Source: Chryseobacterium indicum (GTDB lineage Bacteria; Bacteroidota; Bacteroidia; Flavobacteriales; Weeksellaceae). Taken from it: a stretch of 64,000 nt of DNA. Numbering within the stretch: position 1 is the first letter of the stretch; the number at the start of each line of letters is the position of its first letter. Below are positions 15,318 through 24,163 of this stretch, in pieces. The DNA lies in NCBI RefSeq assembly GCF_021504595.1, contig NZ_JACSGT010000001.1, forward strand, positions 1,240,001 through 1,304,000. The letters are read 5' to 3'. The notes beneath the pieces are model-generated. The model saw nothing but the letters and a program-made list of their open reading frames with translations. It was not told where the DNA came from and did no database searches. A program made the position numbers and the translations under genes.

Positions 15318-16466
15318 TTACAGTTTAGACAAATTTTCCAAAGCTCTTTCTAAAGTTTCCTGCTTCTTGGCAAAACACAAACGGATTACATTTTCATTCA
15401 GTTTGTTTTTATAAAAAGAAGAAAAAGGAACACTTGCCACTTTATGATTAATCGTGAGTTCGTGAGCGAAATCAAGATCATTTTTGTCAGAAATCTTATC
15501 GTATTTTAAAGCCTGAAAATACGTTCCTTCGCAATCCAGTAATTCAAAAGAAGTATTGGCTAAACCCTGTCTTAAAAAATCTCTTTTTTCCTGAAAGAAC
15601 TGATTCAGCTGATTGTAATGATCCGGATTTTTCATATACTCCGCCAAAGCAAGCTGCATCGGTGTATTCACGGAGAAAACATTAAACTGATGGATTTTCC
15701 TGAATTCATCAGTCAGATATTTCGGAGCCGCACAATAACCTATTTTCCAGCCGGTAACATGAAACAATTTTCCGAATGAAGCCACTAAAAGGCTTCTGTT
15801 TTTCAGTTCGGGATATTTGCAGATGCTTAAATGCTGTTTTCCGTCAAAGACAATATTTTCATATACTTCATCACTTAAAATCAGGATAGAAGTTCCTTCC
15901 ACAATTTTAATTAATTCCTGAATATCATTTTCCTTTAAAATCTTTCCGGAAGGATTGTTCGGGTTATTCAGGATGATCATCTTTGTTTTTTCCGAGATTA
16001 AATTTTTCACAACATTCCAGTCGATTTCATAATCGGGAGCTTTCATCTCGAAACGTTTTACGATTCCTCCGAAAAGTTCTACGGTTGGCTCATAGCAGTC
16101 ATAAGCCGGTTCAAAAATAATCACCTCATCTTCTTTCTTTACAAAAGTCGCAATTGCAGTGAAAATAGCCTGAGTTCCGCCTGCAGTAACGGTAATTTCA
16201 GAATCCGGATGATACACTGCCTGATGAGAATTTTCAATTTTTCCGGCAATTTCTTCCTTCAAACCGATCATTCCGCCCATCGGCGCATACTGATTAAAGC
16301 CTTTTTTAATGAAATGATCCACATGATCCAGCAATTCGGAATCCGGCATGAAATCGGGAAACCCCTGCGACAGATTGATGGCTTCATTTTCATTGGCAAG
16401 CTGCGTCATCTGACTAAAAATCGTAGTTCCCACATTGGAGAGTTTAGATAAAGGAAGTTGTATCAT
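15318..16466 (-). CDS. Methionine-type aminotransferase (PLP, class I)
   Basis: A 382-aa fold-type I aminotransferase close to YbdL and kynurenine-oxoglutarate transaminases: N-terminal NLSQGFPDF, cofactor-loop VTAGGTQAIFTA, NNPNNPSGK, the SDEVYENIVFDG strand, PLP lysine in SFGKLFHVTGWKIGY, and a carboxylate-binding arginine in VIRLCFAKK. It transfers the amino group from methionine or aromatic amino acids to 2-oxo acids, and in many bacteria the homologue finishes methionine salvage. Full length. It is monocistronic, its 3' end facing the SDR terminator. Confidence 0.9.
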   Translation of the reverse strand: MIQLPLSKLSNVGTTIFSQMTQLANENEAINLSQGFPDFMPDSELLDHVDHFIKKGFNQYAPMGGMIGLKEEIAGKIENSHQAVYHPDSEITVTAGGTQAIFTAIATFVKKEDEVIIFEPAYDCYEPTVELFGGIVKRFEMKAPDYEIDWNVVKNLISEKTKMIILNNPNNPSGKILKENDIQELIKIVEGTSILILSDEVYENIVFDGKQHLSICKYPELKNRSLLVASFGKLFHVTGWKIGYCAAPKYLTDEFRKIHQFNVFSVNTPMQLALAEYMKNPDHYNQLNQFFQEKRDFLRQGLANTSFELLDCEGTYFQALKYDKISDKNDLDFAHELTINHKVASVPFSSFYKNKLNENVIRLCFAKKQETLERALENLSKL

Positions 16467-16611
16467 TAAAGGTTATTTTTTATTGTTTCGAATTTAATTT
16501 ATTTTTTACAATCAGGCGATATTTAGAGTTTTAAATTAATCACAAAAAACAAAAAGATTTTAATTTCAGATTATAGGAACAAGAATAGGCTATTTTACTA
16601 ACTTACAAAGA

Positions 16612-16641
16612 AAAACCATCCGATTCCGGATGGCTTTTTTT
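16612..16641. terminator. Bidirectional terminator
   Basis: ACCATCCG and CGGATGG form a stem around ATTC/GAAT, with A5 on one side and T7 on the other. On the minus strand it terminates the T9SS gene pair upstream of the aminotransferase gene. Confidence 0.8.
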
Positions 16642-16657
16642 GAAGATATGAATTGCA

Positions 16658-17926
16658 TTACCTCGTTATGAGTAACTTTTGCGAAGTAGTTTTGGAGGAC
16701 GATTTTATCTCAACAATATAAGTTCCCGGAAGAAGCTGTTCTGTGCCGAGCCTTATGGATTGTTTTCCGCTGTTCAGCATTTGAGATTTTTCAGAAGATA
16801 TTTTACCTAAAGAACTGATGATTCTTACAGTAATCAATTCGCTTTTTTCCAGATTGATATTTACGTCTACATAATCTTTTGCAGGATTAGGAGTAAGTTT
16901 TGGACTTTCGAATGATAAAGTATTGTCCGTAGCTGTATTTGCATTTTTTTGCACCACTGCGGTACTGATATCAAATCCGCCATCCATTACTGTTACCAGT
17001 GTAAGCTTTTCATCATCATTTAAATTAACATTAATAGGAACCGATGAAGAAAAATTGCTGAAAGAAACACCTTTTTCCTGTGCGGTAGCATATTCTTTAA
17101 TCTGGTTGCTTATAAATCCGTTTTTAAAAATTCCGTCGTACACAAGTCCGTTTTTAGAAATATGTACGGTTGCGGTATACACTACATCGGGATAAGTTCC
17201 GTTTTGCACAGCCTGTTCATTAGCAAGCGCTTCATCATCCGAAATATTAACGTTTTCTTTAATAACAACTATTTTTACGTCAGAATAAAAATCTGCTGAC
17301 GGAGTAACACTGATTCTTCCGTTCATTTTAGTAACAACAAGCTGATTGTTATCATTCACCGTAACATCGCCGGTAATTTCTCCGAAAGAAGTACCATTGT
17401 CTACAAGTCTGGAGAACTTCTTTTCATCTAAAGCATAACTTCCTGTAAGTCCTGCAGAACCTCTGCCTGAGGAAGTCTGCGTAAGATAAATTCCGCTTGT
17501 AAGATGTTCGGCTTTTGCATAGCTGTTATACGCATAGGGACCTGTGAAAGAAAGTGTACAAAGATTGTAAACCTGATCGTAAACCGTTCCGCTTTTGCTG
17601 CAGGTGGCTGTCTGAGGACGGGAACATCCTTTGCTTTCATTGGAGCAGGTTGAAGACCAGTAACCTATATTTCCATATCCTACAAATTGCCCGATACAAT
17701 TATAGCCTGTTACATATTTTGTGTAAGAAAGTGCGGAAGTCTGAGCCTGAGCAACAAATTTTCTGTGAAAAAATCCGCCGCACCATTTTCTTGTAATCGT
17801 AGAAGCATGCGCAGAAACTTCTGAATAAGAAATCAGACTGATTAAAATGGCTAAAAGTAATCTTTGCGATTTTATGATTTGGAAGCTTCTCAGAAGCAGT
17901 CCTCCGGTTTTTAGATTTGTTTTCAT
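16658..17926 (-). CDS. T9SS-secreted protein of unknown function (422 aa)
   Basis: A hydrophobic segment at residues about 22-40 (LLLAILISLISYSEVSAHA) acts as signal peptide. A cysteine- and tyrosine-rich region follows (about 48-130, KWCGGFF, SSTCSNESKGCSRPQTATCS), then a beta-rich middle without a recognised domain. A T9SS type A C-terminal domain (about 345-422, TPNPAKDYVDVNINLEKSE to SQKLLITR) directs export across the outer membrane. The sorting domain is closely similar to that of the gene 34 bp upstream, so the two are an operon of paralogous carriers. Surface or released; function unknown. Confidence 0.85.
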   Translation of the reverse strand: MKTNLKTGGLLLRSFQIIKSQRLLLAILISLISYSEVSAHASTITRKWCGGFFHRKFVAQAQTSALSYTKYVTGYNCIGQFVGYGNIGYWSSTCSNESKGCSRPQTATCSKSGTVYDQVYNLCTLSFTGPYAYNSYAKAEHLTSGIYLTQTSSGRGSAGLTGSYALDEKKFSRLVDNGTSFGEITGDVTVNDNNQLVVTKMNGRISVTPSADFYSDVKIVVIKENVNISDDEALANEQAVQNGTYPDVVYTATVHISKNGLVYDGIFKNGFISNQIKEYATAQEKGVSFSNFSSSVPINVNLNDDEKLTLVTVMDGGFDISTAVVQKNANTATDNTLSFESPKLTPNPAKDYVDVNINLEKSELITVRIISSLGKISSEKSQMLNSGKQSIRLGTEQLLPGTYIVEIKSSSKTTSQKLLITR

Positions 17927-17960
17927 GCTATATTATTTTGTGTGTTGGTTTTGACTGAAT

Positions 17961-19178
17961 TTACTTCGAAATTAAAAGCTTTTGTGCAGATTTACTGTTA
18001 TCAGACTGCACTTCTACGATGTAGGTCCCCTGAATCAGTTTCTCTGTATTAATCTTGATGCTTTGTTTTCCGCTTTCCACTGTTTCAGAATTACTGATCA
18101 GAATTTTTCCGGAAGCATCCATTATTCTGATGGTTACATTTCCTCTTTTTGCCAGATTAGTCTGCACATCCACATAATTTTTTGCAGGATTGGGAACCAG
18201 ATTATAATCCAGTTGGCTGGCTGTTCCGGATTCTGCTCTTGCTGCATCTGCCACATCTTTCAGAGGAGATTTCAGATTAGCCGAATTTCTGGCATTTCCG
18301 CCTTCTGCGGGTTTCGGAATACAGATTGAAATACAGGTTTTACATTTAGGTACGTCTCCCTGAAGCTGAGTCACACAGACTGTATAGCTTCCCGGTGTGT
18401 TGTAGGTATGCGAAGTAAGTACGTTGCCTGTCGTTCCGTCGCCCCAGTCTACCTTATACATACTTGGAGAATTGGTGCTTTCTAAAAATACCTGAGCCGT
18501 GGTATAATTTCCGGATGTACTGGTTGTGGTCTGGATTTTAAAGTTAGAGTTACATTCGTTACAGCCTTCACAAGGTTTTACACAAATATTATCAAAATAC
18601 ATAACTTCCTGTTGTGTAGAGGTAATATCCGGAGTGATCGCAATAAGCTGAGTATTCATGATGATATTATCAAAAACTGCCGCATTAACGGGACTCATCG
18701 TCCATGCTCCGTCGGAATTGCTCGGAAGGACACCGCCGCTGGAAAGCTGAATAGGCGCTTTTATACGAACCCATCCGCTTCCGGGAGTTACAGTTACGCT
18801 CGCAACAAACGTCGCACTGTTGGTTCCGTCGGAAATAGTAATGTACGGATGATAAGGCAATCCATAGCCACTGTCGTTTTCCAGATAAAAATCAAAGTAA
18901 ATACACTGTCCCAGAAAATATTTTCCCAGATTCTGGTAATCTTTCCAGTTCTGATACCAGGAACCTCCGGATTTATCCTTAATAACAAGAAACTGTGATC
19001 CGTCAAGCGGATTGGGAGAATCTACACCTACACTAACGTTTCCGTTGGGCGGTGCAGCAGGAGCCCAGTTTCCGTAAGGATTTACAGGATCATTAAAATC
19101 TGAGCAGGGTGGATTTTGCCCGAAAAGCATGACGCTTCCTAATAGAAAACAGAGAGTTAAAAAATACATTCTTACCAT
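17961..19178 (-). CDS. T9SS-secreted protein with PKD domain (405 aa)
   Basis: The signal peptide ends near residue 20 (SVMLFGQ). An N-terminal jelly-roll-like region (about 25-200, CSDFNDPVNPYGNWAP and GSWYQNWKDYQNLGKYFLGQ) resembles carbohydrate-binding-like domains. A cysteine-rich joint (CVKPCEGCNECN) follows, then a PKD domain (about 212-290) with its hallmark YKVDWGDGT and SHTYNTPGSYTVCV. The T9SS type A sorting domain occupies the last 75 residues. No catalytic motif is visible, so a binding or adhesive role is inferred. A LytTR-type direct repeat lies 163-192 bp upstream of the start codon. Confidence 0.87.
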   Translation of the reverse strand: MVRMYFLTLCFLLGSVMLFGQNPPCSDFNDPVNPYGNWAPAAPPNGNVSVGVDSPNPLDGSQFLVIKDKSGGSWYQNWKDYQNLGKYFLGQCIYFDFYLENDSGYGLPYHPYITISDGTNSATFVASVTVTPGSGWVRIKAPIQLSSGGVLPSNSDGAWTMSPVNAAVFDNIIMNTQLIAITPDITSTQQEVMYFDNICVKPCEGCNECNSNFKIQTTTSTSGNYTTAQVFLESTNSPSMYKVDWGDGTTGNVLTSHTYNTPGSYTVCVTQLQGDVPKCKTCISICIPKPAEGGNARNSANLKSPLKDVADAARAESGTASQLDYNLVPNPAKNYVDVQTNLAKRGNVTIRIMDASGKILISNSETVESGKQSIKINTEKLIQGTYIVEVQSDNSKSAQKLLISK

Positions 19179-19340
19179 GATGCGAAATTGATTTTATACA
19201 TCAAAAACCAACAAAAACTTTAAGAATTAATACTCAATGAATAATACATTTTGGTTTTCACCTTTTAGTTTGTTTTATTTTCTACATGTAGTTAATAGTT
19301 TAAAAGTATCATTTAAAATAATATCACACTAAGGTGATTA

Positions 19341-19370
19341 AGTAAGTGTGGGAAGATTTTGAGTAAGTGT
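19341..19370 (-). promoter_or_regulatory. Candidate LytTR binding site upstream of the T9SS pair
   Basis: On the minus strand, ACACTTACT occurs twice as a direct repeat (19362-19370 and 19341-19349) separated by exactly 12 bp, the geometry of LytTR-domain binding sites (two 9-bp half-sites, 21-bp period). A LytTR response regulator is encoded at 20732-21448. Confidence 0.55.
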
Positions 19371-19389
19371 AAAGTATTTTTTAATAAAT

Positions 19390-19416
19390 GTTAAAAGCTG
19401 CCCGAAGACAGCTTAA
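19390..19416 (-). terminator. Terminator after the 386-aa T9SS gene
   Basis: AAGCTG and CAGCTT form a 6-bp stem around an 8-nt loop with a T-rich tail on the minus strand. Confidence 0.6.
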
Positions 19417-19444
19417 AAATTAAAAAAATATCTAAGACCATTAA

Positions 19445-20605
19445 CTATTCCTGAATCAGCATTTTTTTTGAGTCTGCAATTTTCCCGTCTGCAATAAGAC
19501 TGTAAACATAAGAACCGCCTCTTATTCCTGAAAGATTGATGCTTCCGTTTCCTTTTTCTTTCAAGGAAATGGTTTTCATCATCTGCCCTGAAGCATTATA
19601 GATTTCAATGGAGGCATTCTTGGTATCTTTTGGAAGATAATATTTGATGATTGTTTCGCCTTTTCCGGGATTAGGAGCGTTTTGATATAATTTTGCTTCA
19701 TGGGCTTCTGAGCTCATATCAACGCTCATTTTATTTTGTTTCAGCAGCTCTTTCAGCTCTTTAATTTCATTTTTCAATTCATCAATCTGGATCTGATAAT
19801 CGGTTTCATTATTTGCTTGTCGTGTAATCGTACTTGTTGCCACCATCACATTTCCGTCATTATCTACAACCAATGCTCTTCCGGATCCATTAGGAAGCCC
19901 CTGAAGCCGCACTGTTCCTACAGTATGAAAATTAGCCGTAGGAGCCGTTGTTCTTACGCCGACATATTGATCTACGATCAGCATTGTGGAAGTTGGTGAC
20001 ATACCAAACATAATAGAACGCGGAATACTGTTCGTTAATTTTGTTCCGCCCGTTCCGGATCCGATAACGAAAGAACGGTCACCGGTTGCCGCAAGATCAA
20101 TCCCGAATCCTCCCGAATAAAAGTTTCCGAGATCAATTCCTACCCCAATCGCAAACTGATTGGCATTCCTGATGACGTTTTTCCACCCTAAAGCAACAGA
20201 TTTACTTGCATTATTCAATACAACGTTGTCCTGTCCGCTCACCAGATTGGCTCCTGCTGCAGCCGCCAAATTATTTCCCCAGCCGCTTACCAATGAACTT
20301 CCGGATCCTGCTCCGATAGTGTTACCTGCACCGGCGACAATATTTCCTTTGGATTTTACAATGTTGGTATTGTTGTCTCCATCTACAATAAAGCTTCCGA
20401 ATTCATTAAGAATCGCCTGTCCGGGAACCGCTGCAGTTCCGTTCGTTCTCAGATAAAATGCAGTTGCTCCTGTTGTTCCGGCATAGTTTCCTGCGGTAGT
20501 TCCTGCGTTTCCTGTCGTTAACCATTGTTGTGCATTTACTAAACCGCCGGAAAAGATCATTGCTGCTGCAAAAAGATTTTTCGCATGTAATAGACTTTTT
20601 TTCAT
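19445..20605 (-). CDS. T9SS-secreted protein with YadA-head-like repeats and coiled coil
   Basis: Start taken at ATG 20605 (MKKSLLHAKNLFAAAMIF), which gives a proper signal peptide ending NAQ; an upstream in-frame start adds 32 non-signal residues. The 386-aa protein has a Gly/Ala/Asn-rich region (about 70-200: GNTIGAGSGSSLVSGWGNNL, SKSVALGWKNVI) resembling the beta-roll repeats of trimeric YadA-type adhesin heads. A coiled coil follows (IDELKNEIKELKELLKQNKM, about 276-296), then a T9SS type A sorting domain (YQNAPNPGKGETIIKY to KKMLIQE). A surface-exposed, possibly trimeric adhesin-like or tail-fibre-like protein is inferred. Confidence 0.85.
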   Translation of the reverse strand: MKKSLLHAKNLFAAAMIFSGGLVNAQQWLTTGNAGTTAGNYAGTTGATAFYLRTNGTAAVPGQAILNEFGSFIVDGDNNTNIVKSKGNIVAGAGNTIGAGSGSSLVSGWGNNLAAAAGANLVSGQDNVVLNNASKSVALGWKNVIRNANQFAIGVGIDLGNFYSGGFGIDLAATGDRSFVIGSGTGGTKLTNSIPRSIMFGMSPTSTMLIVDQYVGVRTTAPTANFHTVGTVRLQGLPNGSGRALVVDNDGNVMVATSTITRQANNETDYQIQIDELKNEIKELKELLKQNKMSVDMSSEAHEAKLYQNAPNPGKGETIIKYYLPKDTKNASIEIYNASGQMMKTISLKEKGNGSINLSGIRGGSYVYSLIADGKIADSKKMLIQE

Positions 20606-20675
20606 AATGATAATATTTAATGATTGGATTGTCCTCAAAAATAGTAAAGCATTACAAAACAGCCTATTTGAAGTG

Positions 20676-20705
20676 ATTAACTGCAGCCAACAAATGAGCA
20701 AGTGT
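20676..20705 (-). promoter_or_regulatory. Candidate LytTR binding site upstream of the YadA-like gene
   Basis: Minus-strand half-sites ACACTTGCT (20697-20705) and GCAGTTAAT (20676-20684) are separated by 12 bp. The second matches the published LytTR half-site pattern [TA][AC][CA]GTTN[AG][TG] at eight of nine positions. The first resembles the half-site repeated at 19341-19370. Confidence 0.5.
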
Positions 20706-20731
20706 GTAGATTATTCAAACATATGTGAATT

Positions 20732-21448
20732 TTAAGCCATTTTATGAAGAAACTCATTTTTCTTTCGGATAGAAACGTCAAGCACAGAATTGTCTGCCAT
20801 TACAACCTGTCCGCCTTTTCCTTTGATGTATTCTTTCAGATGTTCCAGATTGATGAGATGCTTATGATGAATTCTGAAGAAATTATATTCTGAAAGATTT
20901 TTTTCAAAATCGCATAAGGTTTTCGAAACCATTACTTTGCTTTTATCAGAAAGGTAAATAGAAGTGTAGTTGGAATCTGCTTCGCAACGGATGATTTCAT
21001 CAATATTTACCCGCTTAAAGCCTTGCAGGGTGGGAAGATTAATTTTGTTTTGAGAACCTGCAGAATGAGAAGCTTTATTTTTTCTGAATTTTTCAAGTGC
21101 TTTATTAACAGTGAGAACAAAATCCAGATTTTTTAAAGGTTTAAAAACATAACGGATAAACCCTTTTTTTATAGCCTGAATGGCTGATTTTTCTGATTCC
21201 GTAACCAATATAATGGGGAAATCATTTTCTTTCAGCTTCATCAGTATTTCCGCACTCTTGTCGTCGAAATACTGAATATCAACGAATAGAATATCCGGAG
21301 AATTCTTGCTGAAATAATCTGGCTCGAAAAGGATACCGCTCTTCTGAAGATGCACTTCAAATTCAGGAAATTCCTTTTTCAGTAATCGGGAAATGCATTT
21401 GCCATCATCCTTGTCATCAATGATGAAGGCATTCAATTTATTTTTCAT
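20732..21448 (-). CDS. LytTR-type response regulator
   Basis: A 238-aa two-domain regulator. The receiver domain (residues 1-115) has the acidic pocket DDKDDGK (from D11), the phosphoacceptor aspartate in ILFVDIQ (about D57), and the lysine in YVFKPLK. The C-terminal LytTR DNA-binding domain (about 135-238) has VNIDEIIRCEADSNYTSIYL and FFRIHHKHLINLEHLKEYIKG. No histidine kinase is adjacent, so it is an orphan here. It lies directly upstream of the T9SS-protein genes in the same orientation, and LytTR-like sites precede them, suggesting it controls their expression. Confidence 0.92.
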   Translation of the reverse strand: MKNKLNAFIIDDKDDGKCISRLLKKEFPEFEVHLQKSGILFEPDYFSKNSPDILFVDIQYFDDKSAEILMKLKENDFPIILVTESEKSAIQAIKKGFIRYVFKPLKNLDFVLTVNKALEKFRKNKASHSAGSQNKINLPTLQGFKRVNIDEIIRCEADSNYTSIYLSDKSKVMVSKTLCDFEKNLSEYNFFRIHHKHLINLEHLKEYIKGKGGQVVMADNSVLDVSIRKKNEFLHKMA

Positions 21449-21736
21449 GTGAGTTTGGTTTTGGTTTCAGTTTTCTATATTAATAGCTAAATGATCTAAG
21501 TCATAAGATAATATTTTATTTTTATGATTAAAATTATTAAATTGAAACATAATCTGCGTTAATTTTAACGAAAAAAATAAAACAAAATACTTTTTTCACT
21601 TTACGTTGAATAATTTAAATTGAGATTTTCTCTGTCAATATTGCCATTCTTGGGAGAATATTAACAAAAAAACGGCTTAAAATATTCGGATAATTTTCTT
21701 CAATTTCGTATTTTTGTATGTTTGCTGAAATTACAT

Positions 21737-23626
21737 ATGTCACAAGAAATAAATCCGATCTATTCCGAAGATAATATCAGAACCCTCGATTGGCAGGAAC
21801 ACATCCGCCTGCGTCCCGGAATGTACATCGGGAAGCTGGGAGACGGGTCTTCCGCCGATGATGGTATCTACATTTTACTGAAAGAAATTCTGGACAACTC
21901 CATTGATGAGTTCAGGATGAAAGCAGGTAAAAGAATTGAAATAAAATTAGACGACGGAAAAGTCACGATCCGTGATTTCGGACGCGGTATTCCACTGGGG
22001 AAAGTAGTGGATGCGGTTTCCAAAATGAATACCGGAGGAAAGTACGACAGTAAGGCCTTCAAAAAATCGGTAGGTCTTAACGGAGTCGGTACAAAAGCAG
22101 TTAATGCCCTTTCCGATTATTTCCGCGTTCGTTCTTTCCGTGACGGGAGGATGAAAGCCGCAGAGTTTTCCAGAGGTATTATTACAGAAAATTTTGAAGA
22201 AAAAGACTCCTCAGACAGAAACGGAACCGAGATTTCCTTTATTCCGGATGCGGATATTTTCCTTCACTTCAAATTCAGAAAAGAGTATATTGAAAGAATG
22301 CTCCGCAATTATGCGTATCTGAATCCCGGCTTAAAAATCCTTTTCAACGGAGAAACCTTCTTTTCAGAGAACGGACTGAAAGATTTGCTGGATGAAGAGC
22401 TGGAAAACGAAACCCTTTATCCCATTGTTCATCTGAAAGACAATGATATCGAAGTTGCCATTACGCACACCGATAAATCTCAGACCGAAACGTATTTTTC
22501 ATTCGTTAACGGACAGAATACAACGCAGGGAGGAACGCATTTAAATGCCTTCAGAGAAGCGTATGTAAAAACAATCCGTGAGTTTTTCAATAAAAATTTT
22601 GATGCTTCCGACGTTAGAAAATCAATTGTGGCAGCAGTTTCCATTAACGTGGAAGAACCGGTTTTCGAATCTCAGACCAAAACAAAGTTAGGATCCAATG
22701 ATATCGGACCGAACGGACCCACCGTAAGAACTTTTGTTATTGATTTCCTGAAAAGTAAATTAGATAACTTCTTACACAAAAATCCTGAAGTGGCAGAAGC
22801 GATCCAGAGAAAGATTTTAATCTCGGAAAGAGAAAGAAAAGAACTTTCAGGAATTCAGAAGCTGGCGAGAGAAAGAGCCAAAAAAGTTTCTCTCCACAAT
22901 AAAAAGCTTCGCGACTGCAGACAGCATTACAACGATCAGAAAAACGAAAGAAAAGGAGAAACCCAGATCTTCATTACCGAGGGAGATTCTGCATCAGGAT
23001 CCATCACAAAATCCAGAGATGTAGAAACACAGGCGGTTTTTTCCCTGAAAGGTAAACCATTGAACTGTTATGGTTTAACTAAAAAAGTAGTGTACGAAAA
23101 CGAAGAATTCAATCTTCTTCAGGCCGCTCTGAATATTGAAGAAAGTCTCGAAGATCTTCGGTACAATCAGGTAATTATAGCAACCGATGCCGATGTAGAC
23201 GGAATGCATATTCGTCTGCTGATGATTACATTTTTCCTGCAGTTCTTTCCGGATCTCATCAAGAATGGTCACCTTTATATTCTTCAGACTCCGTTATTCA
23301 GGGTGAGAAACAAAAAAGAAACACGATACTGCTATACAGAACAGGAAAGGATAAAAGCACTGAACGAACTGGGAAGAAATCCTGAGATCACCCGATTTAA
23401 AGGATTGGGAGAAATTTCTCCTGATGAATTCAAGCATTTTATCGGAAAAGACATCCGTCTGGAACCTGTTGTCGTAGGAAAAGATCAGACGATTGATCAG
23501 CTTCTTGAATTTTACATGGGAAAGAACACTCCGGACAGGCAAACTTTTATTCTTGAAAATCTGGTAGTTGAAGATCCGGACATAAATAAAAAAGACATAT
23601 TGAGTGAAGTCATAGATGAAAATTAA
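21737..23626 (+). CDS. parE: DNA topoisomerase IV subunit B
   Basis: Start at ATG 21737 ([17 protein letters not shown]); a TTG five codons upstream is unlikely. The 629-aa type IIA topoisomerase ATPase subunit has a GHKL ATPase domain ([34 protein letters not shown]), a transducer domain, and a TOPRIM domain with EGDSASGS and DADVDGMHI. It lacks the large insertion seen in some GyrB proteins and is partnered by the ParC gene two genes downstream, favouring topoisomerase IV, which decatenates replicated chromosomes. Complete. Confidence 0.92.
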   Translation: MSQEINPIYSEDNIRTLDWQEHIRLRPGMYIGKLGDGSSADDGIYILLKEILDNSIDEFRMKAGKRIEIKLDDGKVTIRDFGRGIPLGKVVDAVSKMNTGGKYDSKAFKKSVGLNGVGTKAVNALSDYFRVRSFRDGRMKAAEFSRGIITENFEEKDSSDRNGTEISFIPDADIFLHFKFRKEYIERMLRNYAYLNPGLKILFNGETFFSENGLKDLLDEELENETLYPIVHLKDNDIEVAITHTDKSQTETYFSFVNGQNTTQGGTHLNAFREAYVKTIREFFNKNFDASDVRKSIVAAVSINVEEPVFESQTKTKLGSNDIGPNGPTVRTFVIDFLKSKLDNFLHKNPEVAEAIQRKILISERERKELSGIQKLARERAKKVSLHNKKLRDCRQHYNDQKNERKGETQIFITEGDSASGSITKSRDVETQAVFSLKGKPLNCYGLTKKVVYENEEFNLLQAALNIEESLEDLRYNQVIIATDADVDGMHIRLLMITFFLQFFPDLIKNGHLYILQTPLFRVRNKKETRYCYTEQERIKALNELGRNPEITRFKGLGEISPDEFKHFIGKDIRLEPVVVGKDQTIDQLLEFYMGKNTPDRQTFILENLVVEDPDINKKDILSEVIDEN

Positions 23627-23678
23627 TTAAAAGAACTACCTTAAAAACACAAATAAACCCACTAATACAAATATTAAT

Positions 23679-24155
23679 ATGAGACTCAGCAACCGCAATA
23701 AGACTTCGGTTTACAGCTTCATAAGTACCTTATTGGCAATGCTTTTAGTCGGAGGTATCGGAGCGTATATCTTAGAAGAATACAGGTTTAAAGTACTGGG
23801 ACAGGAAAATCTCCTGCTTATTATTGTTCCCGTCATTTTAATTCTGTTCTTTTATTTCAACGGAAGACAGATTTTTGAATATGACAGCGACGGAGAAGCA
23901 CTGCATTTCAGAAACAGGAATATTATTCCCTTTCTGCAAAAACCTTTAAGCGACGAATTTCCGAAATATAAACTACAGAAATTTGAGGTCATTGATCTCT
24001 TTTTGATGAAAAGACTTTATATTACGATTTCAAGCAAAAACAGCGGTTCTACTATTTTAAGATATGAAATTTCGTATCTTACCAAAAGAGAAATTAGTGA
24101 TTTAAAAATCTCCTTAAACAAGGTTGTTAAAGCCAATAAAGAGAAAAAGAGTTAA
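23679..24155 (+). CDS. Small membrane protein with PH-like domain between parE and parC
   Basis: A 158-aa protein with two membrane segments (residues about 12-32 and 44-60) followed by a roughly 95-residue cytoplasmic beta-rich domain (IFEYDSDGEALHFRNRN, FLMKRLYITISSKNSG), like bacterial PH domains. It is inserted between parE (52 bp gap) and parC (8 bp gap) in the same orientation, so it is almost certainly co-transcribed with topoisomerase IV. Similar small genes accompany parE-parC in related flavobacteria as far as I recall. No enzymatic motif; role unknown. Confidence 0.8.
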   Translation: MRLSNRNKTSVYSFISTLLAMLLVGGIGAYILEEYRFKVLGQENLLLIIVPVILILFFYFNGRQIFEYDSDGEALHFRNRNIIPFLQKPLSDEFPKYKLQKFEVIDLFLMKRLYITISSKNSGSTILRYEISYLTKREISDLKISLNKVVKANKEKKS

Positions 24156-24163
24156 TAAATTAA

